Positions 37,713-45,167 of a stretch of 64,000 bases of DNA are shown here, in pieces (the first letter of the stretch is position 1; every line of letters begins with the position of its first letter). Location: contig NZ_FOAG01000011.1 of NCBI RefSeq assembly GCF_900109455.1, forward strand, positions 1-64,000, given 5' to 3'. Source of the stretch: Roseovarius azorensis (GTDB lineage Bacteria; Pseudomonadota; Alphaproteobacteria; Rhodobacterales; Rhodobacteraceae). A program made the translations under genes and the position numbers. Under the pieces are notes generated by a model that saw only the letters and a program-made list of their open reading frames with translations, was not told the origin of the DNA and did not search any database.

Positions 37713-38570
37713 CTACTCCGCTGTCATTTCCCGTATCGCCTGTGCCCTGGCGAGGATACGCTGCGCGGCGACCACATGCAGATTTTCCACGATCTGTCCA
37801 TCGACCACCGCTATCCCCTGACCCGAGGCGCGGCTTTCTTCATAGGCGGCAATCTGGCGTTCGGCCAGATCAATCTCGGAATTGGTGGGGGCAAAGGCGG
37901 TATTGGCGATCTCGATCTGCGCGGGATGGATCAGCGTCTTGCCGTCGAAACCCAGATCGCGGCCCTGTTCGCATTCGGCCTTGAGCCCGTCGCCGTCGCG
38001 GAACCGGTTATAGACCCCGTCGACCGCCACGATCCGCGCGGCGCGCGCCGCCATGACGATCATCTGCAACGCCGTCATCAGCGGCAGCCGGTCGCTGCGC
38101 ACCCGGCAGCCCAGATCCTTGGTCAGGTCGTTGGTGCCCGCCACCAGCCCCGCCACCTGCGCATGCGCGGCGATCTCGCGCGCGTTGAACACGCTGACCG
38201 GGGTTTCCATCATCGTCCAGATCGGCAGGTCCGTGCCGATCACATCGACAAGATTGTCGATATCCGAGGCGGCGTTCACCTTGGGCAGCAGGATCGCATC
38301 GGCCCCGGCGTCGCGCAGCGCGCGGGCATCCTCGAGCCCCCATTCGGTGGTCAGCGCGTTGATCCGCACGATTTTCGCACGCTTGCCGAAACCGCCCTCG
38401 CGCAGGGCTGCCGCCAGCGTGGCGCGCGCGCCGGCCTTGGCGTCGGGGGCCACCGCATCCTCAAGATCGAAGATGATCGCGTCGGTCGGCAGATCGCGGG
38501 CCTTTTCCAGCGCGCGCTCCTTGGAGCCGGGAATATAGAGCACGGAACGATAGGGGTGCATGCTGCTCAT
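37713..38570 (-). CDS. mcl2: (3S)-malyl-CoA thioesterase (CitE-like)
   Basis: 285 residues of the CitE/HpcH aldolase-like fold. RSVLYIPGSKERALEKA, IIFDLEDAVAPD (metal-binding Asp/Glu), METPVSVFNAREIAAH and GFDGKTLIHPAQIEI are the family motifs. Shorter than malyl-CoA lyase (Mcl1). With mch in the same unit it fits Mcl2, which hydrolyses malyl-CoA to malate in the ethylmalonyl-CoA pathway. A GGAGG site lies 7 nt before the ATG. It could instead be a citramalyl or malyl-CoA lyase; the thioesterase call rests on context. Confidence 0.78.
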   Translation of the reverse strand: MSSMHPYRSVLYIPGSKERALEKARDLPTDAIIFDLEDAVAPDAKAGARATLAAALREGGFGKRAKIVRINALTTEWGLEDARALRDAGADAILLPKVNAASDIDNLVDVIGTDLPIWTMMETPVSVFNAREIAAHAQVAGLVAGTNDLTKDLGCRVRSDRLPLMTALQMIVMAARAARIVAVDGVYNRFRDGDGLKAECEQGRDLGFDGKTLIHPAQIEIANTAFAPTNSEIDLAERQIAAYEESRASGQGIAVVDGQIVENLHVVAAQRILARAQAIREMTAE

Positions 38571-38789
38571 GGTGTGACCTCCGCTGGATTCCATTGACGG
38601 CAATAAACTTGCGCTGGAATGGCACTTTTCGGCGGAAATGTTCAAGCTCTTTCCCGCCGCGACGCAGCACGCGATCAAGTTCCCGCGCATCGGTGCGCCG
38701 GGGCGCGCGGCGTTAACCAAGTATTCACGCCTCGCTCAGCATCCTTTCCGGCATGACGGCAGGGGATTTGCAGAAGAAAGGGTGTGACG

Positions 38790-39095
38790 ATGATCAAGAG
38801 ACTGATGGCCGCGCTGGCCGCACTGACGCTGTTGACCGGCCCGGCCCTCGCGCAATCGCGCAACTGCGCCCCGCGCGAGACGGTGGTGCAACGGCTGGCC
38901 GAGGGGTATGGCGAGACCCGGCGCTCGATGGGGCTGGGCGCGAATAACGCGGTGATCGAGGTCTTTGCCTCGGAGACCTCTGGCAGCTGGACGATCACCG
39001 TGACCGGCACCAACGGCATGACCTGTCTGGTCGCCAGCGGTCAGGCGTTCGAAACGATGACGGACACCCCGCCCGCAGCGGGCGAGGACACATGA
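38790..39095 (+). CDS. Small periplasmic hypothetical protein
   Basis: 101 residues. A clear Sec signal peptide, MIKRLMAALAALTLLTGPALA, is cleaved near residue 21. The mature part begins QSRNCAPRETVVQRLAEGYGETRRSMGLG and ends in an acidic tail. Two cysteines (about residues 26 and 82) may form a disulfide. ATG at 38790 follows AAAGGG. No recognised domain. Converges with the BMP-protein gene. Confidence 0.75.
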   Translation: MIKRLMAALAALTLLTGPALAQSRNCAPRETVVQRLAEGYGETRRSMGLGANNAVIEVFASETSGSWTITVTGTNGMTCLVASGQAFETMTDTPPAAGEDT

Positions 39096-39124
39096 CCCCG
39101 GCCCCGCGCGGTGCGGGGCCGGGG
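39096..39124. terminator. Perfect 12-bp hairpin between convergent genes
   Basis: CCCCGGCCCCGC (39096-39107) pairs perfectly with GCGGGGCCGGGG (39113-39124) across a 5-nt loop. It lies between the ends of the convergent small periplasmic gene and the BMP gene. There is no U-tract on either strand, so it may work as a hairpin barrier or with Rho. Confidence 0.5.
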
Positions 39125-39143
39125 CGGTCATCCTGTCGGCGGA

Positions 39144-40217
39144 TCAGTTGGGGATCTGCCCGGTGATTCCCTCGACATAGAAATTCATGCCCAGCAACGT
39201 GCCGTCATCCGCCACCTCGCCGGTGGCGAGCCAGTCCGAGCCGTCCTGCTTTTTAAGCGGGCCGGTAAAGGGGTGATAGGCCCCCTGCGCAATCGCGTTC
39301 TTGAGCGCGAGCGCCTCTTCCTTGACATCCGCCGGGACGGCATCGGAAATCTCGCCGATGCCGACCATGCCGGGGCCGATCCCGTCCCAGGTTTCCGTGC
39401 TCTCCCATGTGCCGTCGATCACCGCCTGCGTGCGCGCGATGTAATAGGGCGCCCAGTTGTCGATGATCGAGCTTACCCGCGGCAGCGGCGCATATTCCGA
39501 CATGTCGGATGCCTGACCGAAGGTGATCACATTCCCCGCCTTTTCCGCAGCCGCCTGCGGCGCGGTGGAATCGGTATGTTGCAGGATCACGTCCGCGCCC
39601 TGGTCGATCAGCGCCGTGGCGGCGTCGGCCTCCTTGGCCGGATCGAACCAGGTAAAGGCCCAGATGATCTTGAACTCGACATCGGGATTTACCTTCTTCG
39701 CGTGGATATAGGCCGCATTGATGCCGCGGATCACCTCGGGGATGGGGAACGAGGCGATATAGCCGATGATGTTCGACTTGGTCATGCGGCCCGCGATATG
39801 GCCCTGCACCGCGCGCCCCTCGTAAAAGCGCGCCGAATAGGTCGACACATTCGGCGCGGTCTTGTAACCGGTGGCGTGCTCGAATTTCACGTTGGGGAAT
39901 TTCGCGGCCACCGCCAGCGTCGGCTCCATGAAGCCGAAGGAGGTGGTAAAGATCAGATCCGCCCCCTGCAGCGCCATCTGGGTGATCGCGCGTTCGGCAT
40001 CCGCGCCCTCTGGCACGCTCTCCTGGTAGACGGTCTCGACCGCATCGCCGAAATGTTCCTCGACGGCGAGACGGCCCTTGTCATGCTCATAGGTCCAGCC
40101 GCCATCGCCGATGGGACCGACATAGATAAAGCCGACCTTGGTCTTGTCCTGGGCCACGGCGGCGGTGGCAAGGCCAAGCGCAAGCGCGGCAGTGGTCAGC
40201 AGTTGGGTAATTCTCAT
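39144..40217 (-). CDS. BMP-family ABC transporter substrate-binding protein
   Basis: 357 residues with a signal peptide ending ALGLATAAVAQ. The BMP/PnrA-like fold is marked by VGFIYVGPIGDGGWTYEHD, ADLIFTTSFGFMEPT, NIIGYIASFPIPEVIRGINAAYIHA and QHTDSTAPQAAAE. Family members bind purine nucleosides or related bases. With the permeases and ATPase upstream, and xdhABC beside them, purine-nucleoside or xanthine uptake is the best inference. Confidence 0.92.
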   Translation of the reverse strand: MRITQLLTTAALALGLATAAVAQDKTKVGFIYVGPIGDGGWTYEHDKGRLAVEEHFGDAVETVYQESVPEGADAERAITQMALQGADLIFTTSFGFMEPTLAVAAKFPNVKFEHATGYKTAPNVSTYSARFYEGRAVQGHIAGRMTKSNIIGYIASFPIPEVIRGINAAYIHAKKVNPDVEFKIIWAFTWFDPAKEADAATALIDQGADVILQHTDSTAPQAAAEKAGNVITFGQASDMSEYAPLPRVSSIIDNWAPYYIARTQAVIDGTWESTETWDGIGPGMVGIGEISDAVPADVKEEALALKNAIAQGAYHPFTGPLKKQDGSDWLATGEVADDGTLLGMNFYVEGITGQIPN

Positions 40218-40245
40218 TCGGGGTCTCCCTGTTTTTGACATGGTT

Positions 40246-41166
40246 TCATTGCGAAGCGTGAAAACTGCGGCCCAGCGAGGCGGGCGCGCGGGATTTGTCG
40301 CGCGCCATGATGACCAGCACAAGGATGGTGATCAAGTAGGGCGACATGGAAAGATATTCGACCGGAATGGCAAGCCCCGCCGCCTGAAGATTGAGCTGCA
40401 GCACCGTGACCCCGCCAAAGAGCCAGGCCCCCAGCAGGACGCGGCCCGCCTTCCACGAGGCAAAGACCACCAGCGCCAGCGCGATCCAGCCCGCGCCTGC
40501 CGTCATGCCCTCGGTCCATTGAGGCACGCGAATGAGGCTGATATAGGCCCCGCCCAGCCCCGCGCAGGCCCCGCCGAACAGGATCGCCAGCACCCGGATG
40601 CGCACCACCTTGTAGCCAAGCGCATGCGCCGCCTCGTGGTTTTCGCCCACCGCCCGCAGGATCAGCCCGGCGCGCGTGTATTTCAGCATGGCCCAGACCG
40701 CGACCACCAGTGCAAGGCCCAGATAGACCATCAGATCATGCGAAAACAGCACCCGCCCGAAAAACGGGATGTCGCTCAGCAGCGGAATGTCCAGCTTGGG
40801 CGTGCGGGGCGGCTTGATGCCCACATAACCCTGCCCCAGAAGCGCGCTCAGCCCAAGGCCGAAAAGCGTGAGCGCAAGGCCCGACGCCACCTGGTTGGCC
40901 AGCGCGTACTGGGTAAGAAGCGCAAACAGAAGCGCCAGCACCGCGCCACCCGCCGCCGCCGCGACGAAACCCACCAGGGGCGAGCCGGTATTCACCGCGA
41001 CGGCAAAGCCACAGATCGCGCCGGTGATCATCATCCCCTCGACGCCGAGATTGAGCACGCCCGCGCGCTCGACCACCAGTTCGCCCAGCGCGGCAAACAG
41101 AATGGGCGTCGCCGCCACCATGAGCGAGGCCAGAAGCAGCGTCGGATCAATCGAGCCGAATACCAT
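40246..41166 (-). CDS. ABC transporter permease (nucleoside-type)
   Basis: 306 residues, about eight membrane helices, BPD_transp_2 superfamily. ALGELVVERAGVLNLGVEGMM is the characteristic cytoplasmic segment of BMP-associated permeases. The ATG overlaps the stop of the other permease by one base (TGATG). It forms the membrane channel with the preceding gene. 28 bp separate it from the binding-protein gene downstream. Confidence 0.92.
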   Translation of the reverse strand: MVFGSIDPTLLLASLMVAATPILFAALGELVVERAGVLNLGVEGMMITGAICGFAVAVNTGSPLVGFVAAAAGGAVLALLFALLTQYALANQVASGLALTLFGLGLSALLGQGYVGIKPPRTPKLDIPLLSDIPFFGRVLFSHDLMVYLGLALVVAVWAMLKYTRAGLILRAVGENHEAAHALGYKVVRIRVLAILFGGACAGLGGAYISLIRVPQWTEGMTAGAGWIALALVVFASWKAGRVLLGAWLFGGVTVLQLNLQAAGLAIPVEYLSMSPYLITILVLVIMARDKSRAPASLGRSFHASQ

Positions 41167-42248
41167 CACGCCACCTCCCGCCGGATCATCCGGATCCGGT
41201 AATTGGTCAGCACATCGACCGCCAGCAGGAAAAACAGCAACATGCCCTGAAAGAGCTGGATCGCGGCGGCGGGCAGGCCGAGGTTGGATTGCGCGATCTC
41301 GCCACCGATGTAGGTCAATGCCATCAGCAGACCCGCAAGCAGGATGCCAACAGGATGCAGCCGCCCCAGAAAGGCCACGATGATCGCGGTGAACCCGTAG
41401 CCCACGTTGAAATCAATGCTGACCTGTCCCGCTGGTCCCGCCACCTCGAACAGTCCCGCCAGCCCGGCCAGCGCGCCGGATGCGCCAAGACAAAAGAGCA
41501 CCAGCCGCGCCGGGCGCACGCCCGCAAAGCGCGCCGCGCGCGGCGCCTGGCCCATCAGGCGGATGTGATAGCCCAGAATGTGACGGCTGAGCAGGATATA
41601 GGCAAGGATCACCGCGATCAGCGCCGCCACCACGCCCCAATGCATGCCCGTTCCGGCAATCAGTTCGGCATTATGCGCGCTCTCGTATTGCCGCAGGTTG
41701 CGGGAACCGGGAAAGCCGTGGCCCTCGGGGTTCTTCATCAGCCCGAGCGCCATCGCCGCCAGCAGTTGCTCGGCGACATAGACCAGCATCAGCGAGACGA
41801 GGATTTCGTTGGTGCCGAACCGCAATTTCAACACCGCCGGTATCATCGCCCAGGCCCAGCCGCCCAGGCCGCCCGCCAGCACCATCAGCGGAAAGATCGC
41901 CCAGCTTTCGGCGGGATAGAATGCCAGCCCCACGCCCGCGCCGGTGAGCGCGCCCACGATATACTGGCCCTCTGCCCCGATGTTCCAGATGCCCGCCCGA
42001 AATCCCAGGCTGAGGCCGATGGCGATCAGCACCAGCGGTGCGCCCTTGATCAGCAGTTGCGGCCGGTAATAGAATGCGAATTCGCCAAACAGCGGCTGCC
42101 AGAAGATCGTGGCGATCGCCTCGACCGGATCCTTGCCCAGCGCCGCAAACAGCGCCCCGCCCGCGACCATCGTGATCAGCACCGCCAGCAGCGGCGTCAG
42201 CCAGGTCCAGAACCGCGACGGCTGTGGCCGCTTTTCCAGCTTCAGCAT
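41166..42248 (-). CDS. ABC transporter permease (nucleoside-type)
   Basis: 360 residues, about nine helices. The segment APLVLIAIGLSLGFRAGIWNIGAEGQYI is the paralogous counterpart of that in the other permease. A LGYHIRLMGQAPRAARFAG stretch matches BMP-type permease subunits. Downstream partner is coupled by TGATG. The 48-bp gap to the ATPase gene upstream holds repeat element copy C. Confidence 0.92.
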   Translation of the reverse strand: MLKLEKRPQPSRFWTWLTPLLAVLITMVAGGALFAALGKDPVEAIATIFWQPLFGEFAFYYRPQLLIKGAPLVLIAIGLSLGFRAGIWNIGAEGQYIVGALTGAGVGLAFYPAESWAIFPLMVLAGGLGGWAWAMIPAVLKLRFGTNEILVSLMLVYVAEQLLAAMALGLMKNPEGHGFPGSRNLRQYESAHNAELIAGTGMHWGVVAALIAVILAYILLSRHILGYHIRLMGQAPRAARFAGVRPARLVLFCLGASGALAGLAGLFEVAGPAGQVSIDFNVGYGFTAIIVAFLGRLHPVGILLAGLLMALTYIGGEIAQSNLGLPAAAIQLFQGMLLFFLLAVDVLTNYRIRMIRREVA

Positions 42249-42261
42249 GACGCGCCCCCTG

Positions 42262-42285
42262 GTTTCTTCTTGGGAAAAATACCCG
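42262..42285 (+). repeat. Palindromic element, copy C (left module only)
   Basis: TTTCTTCTTGGGAAAAATACC, nearly identical to the left module of copy A, but without the GC-rich palindromic right half. It lies in the short gap between the ATPase and permease genes, 14 bp from the permease ATG, so it may be a degraded copy. Confidence 0.6.
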
Positions 42286-42296
42286 AATCCGACGGC

Positions 42297-43814
42297 TCAG
42301 CCATGCGCCACCTCCATGCCATGCGCGCCCCCCATCATCAGGCCGATTTCCTCGACGCCAAGACCTCTGGTGGGTTTGATTTCCGACAGCCGCCCCTCGT
42401 TCAGCGCGCCGAAGCGGTCGGAGATTTCCATCAGTTCGTCAAGATCCTGACTGATGCAGATCACCGCCGTGCCGCCCGCCGCCAGATCCAGCAGCGCCTG
42501 CCGGATGGCGGCGGCGGCGGCGGCATCGACGCCCCAGGTGGGCTGGTTGACGACCAGAACCCCGGGGCGTTGCAGCACCTCGCGGCCGATGACGAATTTC
42601 TGCAGGTTTCCCCCCGACAGCGCCCGCGCCGCTGTCGCCGGTCCGGGGGTGCGCACATCGAATGTGGTGATGATCCGGCGGGCAAACTCCTCTGCCGCGC
42701 CCCACCTTAGAAAGCCGTTCCGCATCAGGTTCTCGCGCCGGACGGCGGTGAGCACGGTATTTTCCGTCAGGCTCATGTCCGGGGCGGCGGCATGGCCCAA
42801 GCGTTCCTCGGGGGCGGTCAGCAGGCCCAGCGCGCGGCGCGCGGCGGGATCCAGATGCCCGACCGGCGCGCCATGCAGACGGATCGCCTCGGCGTCGACC
42901 GGCAACTCGCCGGACAGCGCCGCCAGCAGTTCGTCCTGACCGTTGCCCGCCACGCCGCCCAGCCCCAGAACCTCGCCCTGGCGGACGGTAAAATGGATAT
43001 TCCGGAGCGAGGTGCCGAACTGCCCCGGCGCCGCAACCGACAGCCCGGTCACATCGAGCGCGATCGGCCCCATGTCGCCCCCTGCACGGGCCGGCGCGGC
43101 AAAGGCTCCGCCCACCATCAGTTCCGCCATCTCGCGCGCCGAGGTGTCGCGCGGCACGCAGGTGCCGACGTTGCGCCCCAGCCGCAGGATGGTCGCGTGA
43201 TCGCAGAGCGCGCGAATTTCCTCGAGCTTGTGCGAGATATAGAGGATCGCCACCCCCTCGGAGGTCAGCTTGCGTAGCGTCTGAAACAGGATTTCCACCT
43301 CTTGCGGGGTCAGCACCGAGGTCGGTTCATCCATGATCAGCAGGCGCGGTCCTTGCAGCAGGCAGCGGATGATCTCGACCCGCTGGCGTTCGCCCGCCGA
43401 CAGATCGCCTACCGTGCGGTGCGGATCGAGCGGCAGGCCGTAATTCTCCGAAACCTGCCGGATCCGGCTGGCAAGGTCGCGCAGGGCGGGCGGGTTCTCC
43501 ATCCCCAGGGCCACGTTCTCGGCCACGCTCATCGCGTCGAAGAGCGAGAAGTGCTGAAACACCATCGCCACGCCCGCGCCTCGCGCGGCATGCGGATCGG
43601 ACGGCGCATAGGGTGCGCCGCGAAAGGCCATCGTGCCGCTGTCGGGTTTGACAAGGCCATAGATCATCTTGACCATGGTCGATTTGCCGGCGCCATTCTC
43701 GCCCAGCAGCGCATGCACCTCGCCCTCGCGGAGGGTAAAGGAAACCTTGTCATTGGCCAGAACACCGGGATAGGCCTTGGTCAGGCCGGAGACGCTCAGC
43801 AATTCCCCTGTCAC
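42297..43814 (-). CDS. ABC transporter ATP-binding protein (dual NBD)
   Basis: 505 residues from a GTG start with AGAGG seven bases upstream. Two nucleotide-binding domains. The first is intact: Walker A LLGENGAGKST, signature LSAGERQRVEI and Walker B LLIMDEPTSV. The second is degenerate: GVAGNGQDEL in place of Walker A, LSGGNLQKFVI as signature, and VVNQPTWGVD at Walker B, the usual pattern in RbsA/BMP-type ATPases. It powers the two permeases downstream. Confidence 0.93.
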   Translation of the reverse strand: MTGELLSVSGLTKAYPGVLANDKVSFTLREGEVHALLGENGAGKSTMVKMIYGLVKPDSGTMAFRGAPYAPSDPHAARGAGVAMVFQHFSLFDAMSVAENVALGMENPPALRDLASRIRQVSENYGLPLDPHRTVGDLSAGERQRVEIIRCLLQGPRLLIMDEPTSVLTPQEVEILFQTLRKLTSEGVAILYISHKLEEIRALCDHATILRLGRNVGTCVPRDTSAREMAELMVGGAFAAPARAGGDMGPIALDVTGLSVAAPGQFGTSLRNIHFTVRQGEVLGLGGVAGNGQDELLAALSGELPVDAEAIRLHGAPVGHLDPAARRALGLLTAPEERLGHAAAPDMSLTENTVLTAVRRENLMRNGFLRWGAAEEFARRIITTFDVRTPGPATAARALSGGNLQKFVIGREVLQRPGVLVVNQPTWGVDAAAAAAIRQALLDLAAGGTAVICISQDLDELMEISDRFGALNEGRLSEIKPTRGLGVEEIGLMMGGAHGMEVAHG

Positions 43815-44240
43815 ACGCTGTCCTCTCGTTCCTTGGCGGGCCCTGCGCCCGCCGTCTCGTCCGGTGCGCCGCATTCCGCAGGGTTCTCTTGCCGGATGGG
43901 CGCGATCCTAACAGTATTCAAGCGCGCCCGCCTAGACGGAACCGGCGGGCGGCGCGGGTGGCCTTGTCATGGCCCTTGTCGAATGTCCTGATCATTTCCC
44001 TGTCCTTCATGGGATCGGTTCGCATCGGATCCGGCATTGCAGCCGGGATTTTCTGCTGATCCTCGTTGTCATCTCCGAAATCTTAGGAAACGCTTTTGCT
44101 TCGTGACAAGCGCCGCGCTGCAAGGGTTGTCCCTAGGTCAGCTCACGCTTTCGTGATCGTTCATGGCCGGTCCCGTTTAACCTGTTGTCCGGGCTCGATT
44201 TTATCCTCGCATCTGAAAAGATGCCGGGGACTTTCAAATT
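43815..44240. other. Intergenic region between xdhC and the ABC operon
   Basis: About 425 bp. Contains the promoter region of the ABC operon (minus strand), with a GGAAACGCTTTTGCTTCG stretch of lower GC near 44085. A 35-codon frame (43918-44025, minus) is present but lacks a ribosome-binding site and family context. I see no riboswitch that I can name. Confidence 0.5.
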
Positions 44241-45167
44241 TCATGCGAAAGAGCTTCCGAATTTCCTGCTGCCCGTTCGGGCAGGTATCAGCAGCTGTCC
44301 GGCGATGCCGATGGCGATCGCCTGCGGATGTTTGCCCAGCGCCGGGTCGCCGATCGGGCAGGTGATCCGCGACACCTGCGCGTCGGCATCGCCAAGCGCG
44401 GCCAGACGCCGCCTGAACCGCGCCCATTTGCTGTCCGATCCGATCAGCCCGGCAAAGGCAAAGTCGCGGGACAGCAGACGATGGCAAAGCGCCAGATCGA
44501 GCGCGTGGTCATGGGTCATGATCAGATGCGCCGCCGTATCGGGGGCATGGTCCATCGCGGTCAGCGGATCGGTGCAGACCCCGATACCTGCGGGCAGATC
44601 GTTCAGCCGGTCGGGACGGGTATCGGCGAGCGTGACGCGGATCTCCGGCAGGGGCGCCAGGACGCCCGCCAGCGCCCGCCCGACATGGCCCGCGCCGTGG
44701 ATCACCACCGGCAAGGCGGGCGCATGGGGCCGCTCTATCAGCCAGCCGCCCGCCAGCACCATACCGGCGCGGCGCAGGGCGGCAGCGGGCGGGGCGCCCG
44801 CCCCCGCCGCCACCGGGCGCGCCCAGACTGCGGTTGCGGCGATGGCCGCCGCCGCCTCGTCCAGTCGTGCGGCGTCATAGATTTCGGTGACCAGCGTAAC
44901 CGCCCCGCCACAGCATTGTCCGAGCGCGGGGCCAAGCGCCTGCCGCACCAGCCGTTGCGCCGGGCCGCCCGCCAGCATATCGCGCGCCGCACTGACCGCT
45001 TCGAATTCCAGCCGCCCGCCGCCGATGGTGCCGGATTGCCCGCCGTTCCAGACCAGCATCGCCGCGCCCGCCTCGCGCGGGGCCGAACCGCGGGTTTCCG
45101 CGATCACGACCCGCGCAACGCGGCCCTCCGCCGCCACCGCCGCGCGCAAGACGTCGAGATCAAACAC
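44241..45167 (-). CDS. xdhC: Xanthine dehydrogenase accessory protein XdhC
   Basis: 308 residues, from a GTG start overlapping the end of xdhB by 8 nt (reading MFDLDVLR). XdhC binds and sulfurates the molybdenum cofactor and delivers it to XdhB. Motifs: ETRGSAPREAGAAMLVW, GTIGGGRLEFEA, the conserved cysteine pair in LGQCCGGAV, and Rossmann-like VVIHGAGHVGRALAG. A longer frame upstream (MTRPPRQ...) only reads xdhB out of phase. Confidence 0.9.
   Translation of the reverse strand: MFDLDVLRAAVAAEGRVARVVIAETRGSAPREAGAAMLVWNGGQSGTIGGGRLEFEAVSAARDMLAGGPAQRLVRQALGPALGQCCGGAVTLVTEIYDAARLDEAAAAIAATAVWARPVAAGAGAPPAAALRRAGMVLAGGWLIERPHAPALPVVIHGAGHVGRALAGVLAPLPEIRVTLADTRPDRLNDLPAGIGVCTDPLTAMDHAPDTAAHLIMTHDHALDLALCHRLLSRDFAFAGLIGSDSKWARFRRRLAALGDADAQVSRITCPIGDPALGKHPQAIAIGIAGQLLIPARTGSRKFGSSFA

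Noticed and set aside
43918..44025. A 35-codon minus-strand frame (MRTDPMKDREMIRTF...) between xdhC and the ABC operon
   Set aside because: Basic peptide but no ribosome-binding site and no known family. It may be chance. It would deserve attention only if conserved.
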